Part shown: piece by piece, positions 44,133-53,501 of the stretch | How the letters are laid out: each line of letters starts with the position of its first letter | How positions within the stretch are numbered: the first letter of the stretch is position 1 | NCBI RefSeq assembly: GCF_016746095.1 | Contig: NZ_JAERTY010000013.1 | Location: 1-64,000 of the forward strand | Origin: Sphingobacterium faecale | Lineage (GTDB): Bacteria; Bacteroidota; Bacteroidia; Sphingobacteriales; Sphingobacteriaceae | Length of the DNA stretch: 64,000 bases | Reading direction: 5' to 3' | Notes under the pieces: model-generated | The model's database searches: none | What the model saw: only the letters and a program-made list of their open reading frames with translations | What the model was told of the DNA's origin: nothing | Position numbers and translations under genes: made by a program

Positions 44133-44789
44133 CTAGATAGTATAGCCGAACACATGCTCTAAGTTCTCGATCAATTGCGCTTTTAGTCTGTTCATACCGA
44201 TTTTTCGAGCGGCACAAAAGTAAGAAAAAATATCTACTATATTAGTCGTTTTATCATCCGTTTCTAGGAATAATCGATCTAAAGGGATATGTTGTATCAG
44301 CCTGTCCTTATTACCATGTATAATGGCAGCCCCTAAACTTAAATAATATCCTTTGTCTAAGAGTTGTTCTGCAAGTGTTATGTTTTTGTCGAACCCGTGA
44401 AATACAATTGGAGTTTGGGCTTTCTGTGCTTTAAGTTCATGTATAATTTCTTGGTAGGCACGTACACTATGTATGATCAGGGGCTTATGATTTTCGTTAG
44501 CCAGTTGAATTTGGTATCTAAATACTTCGAGTTGTAGGTTCCAATTTGTCTTACAGTGTTTGTCAAGACCACATTCACCAATTCCAATTACCCGATTGTT
44601 AGAGATCATAGACTCCATGACGTCGTACTGCAAGGAAGGAACTGGAGCTATATGCCAAGGGTGTATCCCTACACTGCATAACATTCCCGCCCGGAGATCG
44701 TCGACTCCTACCATCCAGTTCTGTATACGTAAGACGTTGGGATTTGTCGTCTGATGATGGCTATGTATATCCAAAAAGGGTAGGTCCAT
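44133..44789 (-). CDS. TatD-family metal-dependent hydrolase
   Basis: TIM-barrel deoxyribonuclease family. Metal ligands are visible in LDIHSHHQ, GIGECGLD, IIHSVRAYQE, VFHGFD and LETDDKT. At 218 residues it is about 40 shorter than the usual TatD (260), with gaps in the middle rather than at the ends. It precedes tcdA by 27 bases. Confidence 0.85.
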   Translation of the reverse strand: MDLPFLDIHSHHQTTNPNVLRIQNWMVGVDDLRAGMLCSVGIHPWHIAPVPSLQYDVMESMISNNRVIGIGECGLDKHCKTNWNLQLEVFRYQIQLANENHKPLIIHSVRAYQEIIHELKAQKAQTPIVFHGFDKNITLAEQLLDKGYYLSLGAAIIHGNKDRLIQHIPLDRLFLETDDKTTNIVDIFSYFCAARKIGMNRLKAQLIENLEHVFGYTI

Positions 44790-44792
44790 GTG

Positions 44793-46061
44793 TTAGTCTT
44801 CTGTATTCCTTCTGTTTTCTTTGTCTGTGCTTTCTATGTAAGGCATGTCTTCGCTTTCGTGGATTTCTTTGTATTTTACCTTTGTCGTCGGTTTCGATTC
44901 TGTGCTATCGATATGTACATCTACTTTGATTGTCTCTTTTATTTTTGGCGTACGTACGATTCCCCATTTTATGAGTAGCTCTTGGGTAGAGTTCTGTTTG
45001 AGGTGTTGTTTCTCTGGTTCGCCTATTAAAAAACCGAAAGCCTCCATGCTAGGGATCGCATCAAAAACGACTTTAAGTGTAGCAATAAAAGGCAGTGCTA
45101 ATATCAATCCAGCAAGACCGAATAACATGCCTCCCAAGAGTATACCAATGATAGCCATTAATGGATTGATGCTGACTTTGCTGCCTACAATATTCGGGGT
45201 GATGATATTCCCTTCTAAAAATTGTACTACCTGAAACCAAGCTACGACACCTAATGCGTACCAAGCTGTGTCTTTGGTCGCTAGGGCAAAAAGTGCTGGC
45301 AGTATAGATCCGATGGCTATCCCTATGTAGGGTAGTAGCATAAGGAGTGAGGCCAATGTGCCAAAAAACCAGGCGTATTCAATATCCATCAGCATGAGTC
45401 CGACCGTGTTCAGTACAGCGACAATCCCCATAACGGTAATGAGTCCTACAAGGTAGCTCTGTACGACCGTATAGATCTTGTTCAGTACCTCATCGACTTT
45501 GGCTTGTGGAGTTGATTTGAAGGCCTTGAAGAAAAACTCACGGAAGAAATCACGGTAATAAAGCATAAAAAAGCTGTACAAAGGAACTAGTATCGCACTA
45601 GCTAACATGTTGCCAATCGAACCAAATGTAGCCGTTATGACTCCACCGGCGTTTTCTAGGGTTTTGTTGCCCTGCTCTTTAAGTTTGTCAAGTACTTGAT
45701 TCTTTTCAATGCCAAATCGGTCCTTAAGCCAGTTCTGACCATTATCCAAGACAGAAAGCACCTTGTCGGTAATAGCGGAGGCATCCTTCCCAATAATGAT
45801 ACTCTGATGTACAATGAACCAAAGTATAGCAGATATCACAGTTATAGCCACAATAACTGCCAGCAAAGCAGAGAGTGCTTTTCCAAGGCGTAGTCGCTCG
45901 AACAACCGCGCCAATGGGAATAATGAAATCGAAATGAGTGTTGCAAACAGGATAGGTAACAACACGTCTTGTGCGACGTAAAGTAATGCAAGTATCAGTA
46001 CGAGTGCAAATAAACTAGCTGCTAGGTTAAGTGCGTACGGGCTTTTAGTGGGGCTTTCCAT
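44793..46061 (-). CDS. AI-2E-family transporter (TqsA/PerM-like)
   Basis: 422 residues with about eight membrane helices, including LILALLYVAQDVLLPILFAT and IFGLAGLILALPFIATLKVV-like segments (GMLFGLAGLILALPFIATLK). The pore-region LSLFPLARLFERLRLG follows the family pattern. The last 80 residues are charged and cytosolic (STESKPTTKVKYKEIHESED). Members export autoinducer-2 or sodium/protons; the true substrate is open. It overlaps neither neighbour (3 bases to TatD). Confidence 0.85.
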   Translation of the reverse strand: MESPTKSPYALNLAASLFALVLILALLYVAQDVLLPILFATLISISLFPLARLFERLRLGKALSALLAVIVAITVISAILWFIVHQSIIIGKDASAITDKVLSVLDNGQNWLKDRFGIEKNQVLDKLKEQGNKTLENAGGVITATFGSIGNMLASAILVPLYSFFMLYYRDFFREFFFKAFKSTPQAKVDEVLNKIYTVVQSYLVGLITVMGIVAVLNTVGLMLMDIEYAWFFGTLASLLMLLPYIGIAIGSILPALFALATKDTAWYALGVVAWFQVVQFLEGNIITPNIVGSKVSINPLMAIIGILLGGMLFGLAGLILALPFIATLKVVFDAIPSMEAFGFLIGEPEKQHLKQNSTQELLIKWGIVRTPKIKETIKVDVHIDSTESKPTTKVKYKEIHESEDMPYIESTDKENRRNTED

Positions 46062-46087
46062 ATTTGCTATAACAAGCGGTTATATAT

Positions 46088-47254
46088 TTATGTTTTTGTC
46101 TTTTCCCAATATAAGACATAAAAAAAAGCGGTAAAAATAACAACAGCATTGCCATACATAATATAAGGTATGCGGGATATAAAGTCCTGATAGATATATC
46201 CAGCCAAGAGTGCTCCTCCACCTATTCCCATCTCTAGGGCGATATACATCGTCGCCATTGCTTTACCTCTGTATTGAGGCAGAGATAGGTCTATAGTCCA
46301 AGCATTAAGTGCAGGCGATAAGATTCCCGTTCCGATACCGTATATGCAGGCTCCTAAGATAAGGCCAGAGATAGTGTCACCTTTCCCTAGTATTACCAAG
46401 GAGATCACAATTACAAATAGACCGACTAGCATTACTTTGATTCTTCCAAAACGATCCGATACCTTGCCTGATACGAATCGTATTCCTATAGAGGCTAGGG
46501 TATAGGCTGTAAAGAACAGTCCCTTGTTTGCTATTCCTAGGTGCTCACTCCAGTCCGGTATCAGTGTGAGGATCACTCCATAGGCCGAGTAGGATAGAAG
46601 TGTCACGATACCTGCTGGTATAGCCCGTTTTTCAAGGATATCCGATCGGGATATGCGTAGCATTTTTCCATGAAATTTACGTCTCGGCTGTAAAGTCTCT
46701 TTCATGTTCAGGACGATGATAATGGAGAGAAAAGCAAATAGCGAAGATGAAAAAAACATGGTGTTGAGATCAAAATTCTGCGCGATGAAACTGCCTATGG
46801 CGGGCCCTATTGCTCCACCTATACTAAAACATAATCCGTGCATACCCAATGCTTCTCCCCAACGTTCTTGTGGTATAATATCTGCGACGTAGGCGGAAGT
46901 TGCTGTAGGTTTGAAGCCTGTCGAAAATCCGTGTACAAGCCTTAACATGAAAAAACCAGATAAAGTCGTCAGGATGGGATATAGAAAGCCACATAATACA
47001 CATACTATAGATCCGATGGCCATTACCGGTACGCGTCCCCATTGGTCGGTCAGTCTGCCGCTAAAGGGACGGGATATTCCCGCTGTAAGTGTAAAAAGAG
47101 CGATGATCAACCCTTTGTGATCAGCTCCTCCTAAGGAAGATAAATAATTAGGAAGTTCGGGGATGATCATGTTGAAGCTCGCTGAAAAAAGGAGAGAGCT
47201 TAAACAGAGTAAGGCAAACTGGAGTGTGTATATAGATTTTGCGCTATCGTGCAT
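46088..47254 (-). CDS. MFS transporter
   Basis: 388 residues, 12 predicted helices. The loop-2 motif GRLTDQWGRVPVMAIG and its second-half copy GKVSDRFGRIKVML are visible. The N-terminus (QFALLCLSSLLFSASFNMII) is the first helix. Such proteins expel drugs or sugars, and no specific substrate can be named. It lies 26 bases upstream of the AI-2E gene on the minus strand. Confidence 0.85.
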   Translation of the reverse strand: MHDSAKSIYTLQFALLCLSSLLFSASFNMIIPELPNYLSSLGGADHKGLIIALFTLTAGISRPFSGRLTDQWGRVPVMAIGSIVCVLCGFLYPILTTLSGFFMLRLVHGFSTGFKPTATSAYVADIIPQERWGEALGMHGLCFSIGGAIGPAIGSFIAQNFDLNTMFFSSSLFAFLSIIIVLNMKETLQPRRKFHGKMLRISRSDILEKRAIPAGIVTLLSYSAYGVILTLIPDWSEHLGIANKGLFFTAYTLASIGIRFVSGKVSDRFGRIKVMLVGLFVIVISLVILGKGDTISGLILGACIYGIGTGILSPALNAWTIDLSLPQYRGKAMATMYIALEMGIGGGALLAGYIYQDFISRIPYIMYGNAVVIFTAFFYVLYWEKTKT

Positions 47255-47267
47255 CGTTTTTTACACT

Positions 47268-48020
47268 TTACTTTTTAAGATGTTGACGAGCCAGTTCGGA
47301 GCAGAATATTGTTGTTGCTACCGCAACATTCAGTGATTCTGCTCTACCTATCCTTGGGATAGTCACTGCCGTCTTTAATGCAGGGATGAGCTCAGAGCTT
47401 ATTCCGTTCCCTTCGTTTCCCATGATGATCAATCCTTCTTTTCCAAAATCAACTTCGTATATCGACTGTCCATGCAGCAGGGCTCCAAAAGTTGGTATTT
47501 CCTCTTGCAGAATAAGATCCCTAATATCCGTATAGTAGAGCTGCACACGTGACAACGAGCCCATTGTGGCCTGCACTACTTTTGTGTTATAGGCATCAAC
47601 GGTTCCATTCGAACAGACGATTTGTTGTATCCCAAACCATTCTGCCGTGCGGATAATCGTTCCGAGGTTTCCAGGATCCTGAATATCATCCAAAACCAAA
47701 GTATGTCTATTCTTAAAGTTTTTTAGATTTATTTGTTGCGGTTCTGGTATTTCTACCAATGCAAGAGCGCCTTGAGGCGTCTTTAGTGTGGATACCTTAT
47801 TGAAATCACTTTCTGGAATCTTGATAGGTTTTATACTTTGCGGTATTTTAGGCAACTTTGCGCAAGCCTGATCGGTAGCGAATATTTTTTGTACCTTGTA
47901 GGATGAATGGACAAACTCCGTTACGGATTTGATTCCCTCAACAATAAAGAGACCATGTTTGGTGCGAAACTTTTTGTGTTGGAGAGAAGTTATCAGACTG
48001 ATTTGCGCTTTTGACAACAT
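47268..48020 (-). CDS. SpoU/TrmH-family RNA methyltransferase
   Basis: A 2'-O-ribose methyltransferase for rRNA or tRNA with a knotted SPOUT fold. Motifs: VLDDIQDPGNLGTIIRTAEWFG, the IIMGNEGNGISSEL loop and IPRIGRAESLNVAVATTIFCSEL at the knot. Its first ~90 residues form the substrate-binding domain. ATG 48020 is chosen because the extra frame up to 48122 runs through the tamL start and lacks homology. Seven bases separate it from the divergent tamL ATG. Confidence 0.88.
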   Translation of the reverse strand: MLSKAQISLITSLQHKKFRTKHGLFIVEGIKSVTEFVHSSYKVQKIFATDQACAKLPKIPQSIKPIKIPESDFNKVSTLKTPQGALALVEIPEPQQINLKNFKNRHTLVLDDIQDPGNLGTIIRTAEWFGIQQIVCSNGTVDAYNTKVVQATMGSLSRVQLYYTDIRDLILQEEIPTFGALLHGQSIYEVDFGKEGLIIMGNEGNGISSELIPALKTAVTIPRIGRAESLNVAVATTIFCSELARQHLKK

Positions 48021-48027
48021 TGGATCA

Positions 48028-50391
48028 ATGACTATAAAAAGAAGACTTTTATTTTTTGCAAGTATAACACTTTTACTCCTAAAATTTGCCTCTTGCCGTT
48101 CAGCAAAATATTTGGACGACAATCAAGCACTGGTTACCGAGGTCGACATGACCGGTGTGCCCAAAGAGCTGAAAGAGTCTGCTTATGCTTATGTGTCGAA
48201 TGAAATCAGGCCCAATTCGATTCTTAACCTGACCATATACAATCTCTTCAATACCCAAAAGGGAAGATACAAAACGCAAAAAATAAGACAAGTAGGAGAG
48301 TCTCCTCACTTGTTGGATTCTTCATTAGTCGAGCTTTCTGGGGATCAGATCCAACGATTTCTTAATACCAAAGGCTACTTTACAGCGAACGTAAGGCCTC
48401 AGTTGCAGCTTAACAAAAAGAAAGCAAAAATAGATTTCGTAGCAGAATTGGGAGACCCCTTCTTTGTTCAAAAGATAAAGTATGATTTTGACGAATCCGC
48501 CTTTTTAGATATATATAAGGAAAAAGTAGCCCCCTTCAGTGGGCTAAAAGAAGGTATGCAGTATGATGCAGCAAAGTTGGTCGAAGAACGTGAAAAACTG
48601 TTCTTTAGCATCAAAAATGCAGGATATTTTGATTTTCTCCGTCAATATATGCGTGTCGGTGTCGATACTACAATGAGGAAGGATAAGGCCGATTTGTTTA
48701 TCAAGGTGGCTAATCCAGACTCTTCGTTCCATAAGCGTTATAAGATAGGGCAGGTATCATTGCGTATACTCGCTGTTAACAGTAAGAATGTCGATGTTGC
48801 ACAAGAAAAAGATCCGTTGACAGGTATTGTCTTTGCGGATCAGACCTTCCGGTACCGTCTCAAACCTATTGCCCGCTATATGTACATTCGCCCAGGACAG
48901 CTTTATAGCTTTGAGAATGAAACTCTTTCTTATGACCGGCTGTATGAAATGAATGGATTCAGAAATGTAAAGATACATTACGAAAAGGCGGATAGCAATT
49001 TGCTTGATGTTTCTTATGAGCTTGTTCCTAGGTCGTTAATGGCCAATCAGGTAGAAGGAGAATATACATTTAGCTCTGGGATGAGTGGATTCAATATTGG
49101 GAATACTTTTTCCCACCGGAACGTCTTTGGTGGCTCCGAGTTGTTGGAAGTAAAGCTACGTTATGGTGTGCTGTTTGATCCCAGGTTGCCTGGAGATATC
49201 ACTCAGAAAATCTTCAATAATGATTTTCAGGTCGGTATTAATCTTGTTGTTCCACGTTTACTTTTGCCTTTTGGTACCCGTAGTTCTGGGCGTTTTGGAT
49301 TGCCCCGTACAACATTCTCCTCCAGTCTCCAACTGTTTGATCAAGATGGTACATATTCGAATCGCTATTTTATCAATACCTTAAATTACTCCTGGTGGAA
49401 ATCGCGCAACCTGCAACATAGTTTTACCCCATTGGTGCTGGAATATAGGGCGGGTAGATTTAATCCTGATTTTAAAGCTCAGCTGATAGAGGAGGGCTAT
49501 CAGTTGTATGTCGAGTCCAATGACCGGCAGTATTTCGGACTAGGTGCGCAGTACGCTATTACATGGAATGCACCCCAGCTTCAGAAATTAGAAGATTTTT
49601 CTTTTGTACGTGGTGTTGTGGATTTGAGTGGTAATACATTGGGGGCATTAAATTCGCTTTTTCATTTCAGTCAAAATGCGGCCGGTATGAATACCTTGTT
49701 TGGTGTAGCCTACCTTCAGTATGCTAAGGCCGAGGTCGATTATAGATTGTATCGTTACCTCGGAGGCAATCGACAGTTTGTCTTTCGGTTTAATGCAGGA
49801 GCTATCGTACCGTATGGCAACAACTCCGAATTACTCATTTTTGAAAAGAGTCTGTTTGCTGGAGGGATGAATGGTATACGTGCTTGGCAGGCCAGAACTT
49901 TAGGTCCCGGAGCTTACAATCGAAGTAGTATTAAAGCGTCTGATGCTGCTAAAACCGAACAGTTGCGGCTTAATTTGCGTAATCTCGATCAGTTGGGCGA
50001 ACTGAAGCTGGAATCTAATTTGGAGTATCGCTTCCGTATTTTAGATAGTTTTTTAGGAGCAAAAATGAATGGAGCTACTTTTGTAGACATGGGTAATATA
50101 TGGCGTCTACGTCCTAACGCTCTGAATCAAGGAGGTGAGTTTAAGCTGGATCAATTCCTTTCTCATCTCGCTATAGGGACCGGTTTTGGATTGCGCTTCG
50201 ACATGGATTATTTTACGATGCGTCTTGATGCGGGGCTAAAGGTCAAGGATCCACAGTTCAGAGGTAGTGATCAGTGGGTGATTAAGCATTTGTTTAACCC
50301 TAAGGATTTTAAAGGTCAATATCGGAAAACTAATAGTCCTGACCGGTATGGTTTTTTTCAGTACAATTTTGGAGTAGGTCTACCGTTTTAA
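48028..50391 (+). CDS. tamL: TamL, TamA-like outer-membrane lipoprotein
   Basis: Omp85-family barrel that works with TamB in outer-membrane assembly; in Bacteroidota the TamA form is a lipoprotein. The lipobox is KFASC (Cys about 23), followed by RSAKYLDDNQALV, the typical TamL start. POTRA-like repeats follow (about 60-400), and the C-terminal barrel has RYLGGNRQFVFRFNAGA and the GGMNGIRAWQARTLGPG lid motif. It ends LPF. ATG 48028 gives the signal peptide directly. tamB is not adjacent, which is unusual for Bacteroidota. Confidence 0.85.
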   Translation: MTIKRRLLFFASITLLLLKFASCRSAKYLDDNQALVTEVDMTGVPKELKESAYAYVSNEIRPNSILNLTIYNLFNTQKGRYKTQKIRQVGESPHLLDSSLVELSGDQIQRFLNTKGYFTANVRPQLQLNKKKAKIDFVAELGDPFFVQKIKYDFDESAFLDIYKEKVAPFSGLKEGMQYDAAKLVEEREKLFFSIKNAGYFDFLRQYMRVGVDTTMRKDKADLFIKVANPDSSFHKRYKIGQVSLRILAVNSKNVDVAQEKDPLTGIVFADQTFRYRLKPIARYMYIRPGQLYSFENETLSYDRLYEMNGFRNVKIHYEKADSNLLDVSYELVPRSLMANQVEGEYTFSSGMSGFNIGNTFSHRNVFGGSELLEVKLRYGVLFDPRLPGDITQKIFNNDFQVGINLVVPRLLLPFGTRSSGRFGLPRTTFSSSLQLFDQDGTYSNRYFINTLNYSWWKSRNLQHSFTPLVLEYRAGRFNPDFKAQLIEEGYQLYVESNDRQYFGLGAQYAITWNAPQLQKLEDFSFVRGVVDLSGNTLGALNSLFHFSQNAAGMNTLFGVAYLQYAKAEVDYRLYRYLGGNRQFVFRFNAGAIVPYGNNSELLIFEKSLFAGGMNGIRAWQARTLGPGAYNRSSIKASDAAKTEQLRLNLRNLDQLGELKLESNLEYRFRILDSFLGAKMNGATFVDMGNIWRLRPNALNQGGEFKLDQFLSHLAIGTGFGLRFDMDYFTMRLDAGLKVKDPQFRGSDQWVIKHLFNPKDFKGQYRKTNSPDRYGFFQYNFGVGLPF

Positions 50392-50924
50392 AAGAAACTC
50401 TTTAATACTTCAACTGCACTTTCTAGAATTTGACTGATGGAGAGTCCTTTGCTGAAAGAAAAATAAGCGTATATGACTGCTAGGACGATAAAGGTCGTGA
50501 GGAAACGTTTCAGAGCGTAAGCGAGTAAAAGAAGTACTGCTGGTATGATTAATAGCAAAAGACCGTTGATCTTTACAGGAGTTATTTTATTTTCCTTTTT
50601 ATAGAGAAAATACAACTTTCCTGTGCTCCGATTTTGATTCTTATGCTTGAAATAGGCAAATGTAGATCCATCTATGGCGTGAGACGGTACTCCCACTCCT
50701 TGATGGAACGAAAGAGTCTGTTCAAATCCGTTGATACTAAATTTGAATGTACCATTGATGGCTTCATTGGCAATCTCGCTCGAGTCTACAGCAATGATAG
50801 CTACCTTTCCGTTTGCAGTTAGGTTTTCTTTAACTATAAAATTGTCTATATATTGTGGTTTGTTCTGACCTTGGCTGTAGATCGAACAGTATAAAAGGGT
50901 GAATAAAATGACTAATATTCTCAT
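50388..50924 (-). CDS. Exported membrane protein of unknown function
   Basis: I do not recognise the family. A signal peptide (MRILVILFTLLYCSIYSQG) is followed by a soluble domain of about 90 residues (DNFIVKENLTANGKVAIIAV) and then a helix GLLLLIIPAVLLLLAYALKR with a second hydrophobic stretch. The stop codon overlaps the tamL stop on the other strand. Nothing else suggests a role. Confidence 0.6.
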   Translation of the reverse strand: MRILVILFTLLYCSIYSQGQNKPQYIDNFIVKENLTANGKVAIIAVDSSEIANEAINGTFKFSINGFEQTLSFHQGVGVPSHAIDGSTFAYFKHKNQNRSTGKLYFLYKKENKITPVKINGLLLLIIPAVLLLLAYALKRFLTTFIVLAVIYAYFSFSKGLSISQILESAVEVLKSFF

Positions 50925-51023
50925 GTCAGTAACTTCTGTACAATATTACTAAATAATTCGACTAATGAATTGTGTCTTTCGTTTTAAATCGTTAAAATAT
51001 TTTTAAAATGTAGATATACTTTG

Positions 51024-51031
51024 TACCTTTG
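51024..51031 (+). promoter_or_regulatory. -7 element of the small membrane protein gene
   Basis: TACCTTTG 27 bases before ATG 51059; the -33 site has only a TTTT match. Confidence 0.4.
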
Positions 51032-51058
51032 GTCAACGAAAAAATAGTATACAATATT

Positions 51059-51316
51059 ATGGAAAATACAGCAGCACAGAGACAGCCTAGAAAAACAGAT
51101 AACAATGCCAATCAGACACATTATTACGTTACCTTGACCGTTGCCATTATTATTGGTTTGTTTGGCGTTTTTGTGAGATTTGTACCTGATGTTGTGTCTG
51201 CATTAGATCAGTATGCATTCTTATTTTCTTTAATCGCCAATGTTGCCATCCTTATAGCTTCTTTTATCGCGTTCAAGATTGTATTCGCGATTTTAGGCTT
51301 CGGTAGCAAAAAATAG
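51059..51316 (+). CDS. Small two-helix membrane protein, unknown function
   Basis: 85 residues. A polar start (MENTAAQRQPRKTDNNANQT) leads to two helices (VTLTVAIIIGLFGVFVRFV and FLFSLIANVAILIASFIAFK). The true ATG is 51059; an earlier TTG 51029 adds ten residues. I do not recognise the family. A terminator follows at 51349. Confidence 0.65.
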   Translation: MENTAAQRQPRKTDNNANQTHYYVTLTVAIIIGLFGVFVRFVPDVVSALDQYAFLFSLIANVAILIASFIAFKIVFAILGFGSKK

Positions 51317-51348
51317 TCTGTACAAAAAAATAATATCCTATAATAAGA

Positions 51349-51383
51349 GAGGGCAGTATCGTAAAGATATTGCCCTTTTTTTA
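51349..51383 (+). terminator. Terminator after the small membrane protein gene
   Basis: gggcagtatc pairs with gatattgccc (one G-T), loop gtaaa, then T run. Confidence 0.85.
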
Positions 51384-51544
51384 TGTGCTGCGCTATCTAT
51401 TATCTGTTTCTTTTTACTTTACTTGTTTTACTTATTTTTCATTGTAATGTGTTTTTTGTTATGTTTTTGGTTTTATTTTTGTTTGTATTTTAATGAAATG
51501 ATAATAAAAACATAATTTAGTTATGATTTTATAAATCCATGTTA

Positions 51545-51552
51545 TATCTTTG
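51545..51552 (+). promoter_or_regulatory. -7 element of asnB
   Basis: TATCTTTG 31 bases before ATG 51584. The upstream region is AT-rich with no clear TTG. The rest of 51384-51544 shows nothing I can support. Confidence 0.45.
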
Positions 51553-51583
51553 TCTCATTGTTGAATAATTAAATAGAGATAAT

Positions 51584-53251
51584 ATGTGTGGAATAATAGG
51601 AGCATTTGATCTAGTAGAATCGGATATTGCCGTTCGCTCTAGGGTTTTAGAAATGGCAAGGCGTATCCGTCATCGTGGGCCTGATTGGTCTGGTATATAT
51701 AGTAGTGAGGGGGCTGTTTTGGCACATGAGCGTCTCGCTATCGTTGACCCGAAGTCTGGAAGTCAGCCATTGTATAGTGACGACGGTAAAGTCGTGTTAG
51801 TGGTCAATGGTGAGATTTACAATCACCGGGAGTTACGGAAATCTTTACCGGAATATTTTTTTCGCACAGCTTCGGATTCAGAGGTGATCCTAGCGTTATA
51901 TCTTAAAAAAGGAATCGCTTTTGTCGAACAGTTGAATGGTATCTTCAGTTTTGCGTTGTACGATAGGCGTGACGGTTCTTATTTCATTGCCCGTGATCAC
52001 ATGGGGATTGTGCCCCTATATTACGGTAGGGATACCTTGGGCCAGCTTTTTGTGGCATCTGAGTTAAAATCTCTCGAAGGATTTTGTTCGACGATTGCTC
52101 AGTTCCCTCCAGGCTGCCAGTTGCATAGCTCATCCGGAGAGACTGCACCTCAGCGTTGGTATCACCGTGATTGGGAGTCCTTTGATAGGGTGCCTGCTGC
52201 GACAACAGATATAAACAAACTGCGTGAAGCGTTAGAATTATCGGTCTCTCATCAGCTTATGTCTGATGTTCCCTATGGTGTGCTTCTGTCCGGTGGACTC
52301 GATTCTTCTGTGATTGCAGCTATCACCAAAAAATATACCGACACCGCACTACATTCCTTTGCCGTAGGGTTGAAAGGGGCTCCAGATCTACTGGCTGCAC
52401 GTCATGCCGCGGATCATATTGGCACTATTCATCACGAGGTCAATTTTACTATTCAGGAAGGATTGGATGCTATCAACGATGTTATCTATCATTTGGAGAC
52501 TTACGACGTGACGACAGTACGTGCGTCCACCCCCATGTATCTATTGTCCCGCGTAATCAAATCGTTGGGTATTAAAATGGTGTTTTCGGGCGAGGGGTCT
52601 GACGAGCTTTTCGGGGGATACCTTTACTTTCACAAAGCTCCAAATGCAAAAGAGTTTCACGAAGAAACCATACGGAAGCTGAAGAAACTATATTTGTATG
52701 ATTGTCTCCGTGCCAATAAATCGCTTGCTGCGTGGGGAGTAGAGGGAAGAGTCCCTTTTTTAGATAAAGACTTTATGGATGTGGCTATGACTATTCAGCC
52801 CGATGACAAGATGATTGGGCAAGGTCGGATGGAAAAATGGATTTTGAGGAAAGCATTTGAAGATTATCTTCCGGAATCTATTGTGTGGCGTCAGAAAGAA
52901 CAATTCTCTGATGGTGTGGGGTACAGTTGGATCGATACACTAAAAGCTCAGGCCGAACAATTGGTGACAGATGCTGAATTTGCGACGGCATCGGATCGAT
53001 ATCCCATTAATACACCGAAGAACAAAGAAGAGTATCATTATCGAAGGATTTTCGAATCGCATTTTCCATCAGATGCAGCAGCGTCAACTGTACCATCAGT
53101 CAAATCTATAGCGTGTAGTACACCAGAGGCTTTGCTTTGGGATGCGTCGTTTCAGCAGATGAATGATCCGTCAGGTAGAGCTGTTGCTCATGTACATAAT
53201 GACAGCTATGCAGAGGTTGATAGACAAACTGCTTTAAAACGAGTTGGTTAG
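51584..53251 (+). CDS. asnB: Asparagine synthase B (glutamine-hydrolysing)
   Basis: Makes asparagine from aspartate, glutamine and ATP. Cys2 (MCGIIGAF) is the N-terminal glutaminase nucleophile. The synthetase half has the PP-loop LLSGGLDSSVIAAI and the GEGSDELFGGYLYFHKAP motif. Its 555 residues match E. coli AsnB. It stands alone, and tRNA-Asn lies 116 bases downstream, a functional neighbour though not necessarily linked. Confidence 0.95.
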   Translation: MCGIIGAFDLVESDIAVRSRVLEMARRIRHRGPDWSGIYSSEGAVLAHERLAIVDPKSGSQPLYSDDGKVVLVVNGEIYNHRELRKSLPEYFFRTASDSEVILALYLKKGIAFVEQLNGIFSFALYDRRDGSYFIARDHMGIVPLYYGRDTLGQLFVASELKSLEGFCSTIAQFPPGCQLHSSSGETAPQRWYHRDWESFDRVPAATTDINKLREALELSVSHQLMSDVPYGVLLSGGLDSSVIAAITKKYTDTALHSFAVGLKGAPDLLAARHAADHIGTIHHEVNFTIQEGLDAINDVIYHLETYDVTTVRASTPMYLLSRVIKSLGIKMVFSGEGSDELFGGYLYFHKAPNAKEFHEETIRKLKKLYLYDCLRANKSLAAWGVEGRVPFLDKDFMDVAMTIQPDDKMIGQGRMEKWILRKAFEDYLPESIVWRQKEQFSDGVGYSWIDTLKAQAEQLVTDAEFATASDRYPINTPKNKEEYHYRRIFESHFPSDAAASTVPSVKSIACSTPEALLWDASFQQMNDPSGRAVAHVHNDSYAEVDRQTALKRVG

Positions 53252-53302
53252 TTTGTGTTTCTATTCTGTTTGATCAGGGAGTGGATTTTTGTGTAAAAAT
53301 AT

Positions 53303-53334
53303 TTTGGATTGTTGCGTTTCAAACAGTATCTTTG
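53303..53334 (+). promoter_or_regulatory. Promoter of tRNA-Asn
   Basis: TTTG 53303-53306 and TATCTTTG 53327-53334, spacing 20. Transcription would start near 53341. Confidence 0.6.
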
Positions 53335-53367
53335 TAACACTTTAGAAGGAAGTACTTCTAATATGAT

Positions 53368-53441
53368 TCCTGAATAGCTCAGTTGGTTAGAGCATCTGAC
53401 TGTTAATCAGAGGGTCGCTGGTTCGAGCCCAGCTTCAGGAG
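53368..53441 (+). tRNA. tRNA-Asn (GTT)
   Basis: 74 bases. Acceptor TCCTGAA/TTCAGGA with discriminator G, anticodon loop CTGTTAA (anticodon GTT), T-arm GGTTCGAGCCC. CCA not encoded. Confidence 0.95.
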
Positions 53442-53449
53442 CAGAAATG

Positions 53450-53477
53450 AAACCGACTATATTTAGTCGGTTTTTTT
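53450..53477 (+). terminator. Terminator after tRNA-Asn
   Basis: aaaccgacta pairs with tagtcggttt, loop tatt, then T run. The kinase ATG (53502) follows after 24 bases. Confidence 0.85.
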
Positions 53478-53501
53478 GTTTTACATATACATATATTCTT
53501 C

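Noticed and set aside
44744..45234. Overlapping plus-strand ORFs across the TatD and AI-2E genes
   Set aside because: They are antisense to genes with clear family motifs and have no recognisable domains.
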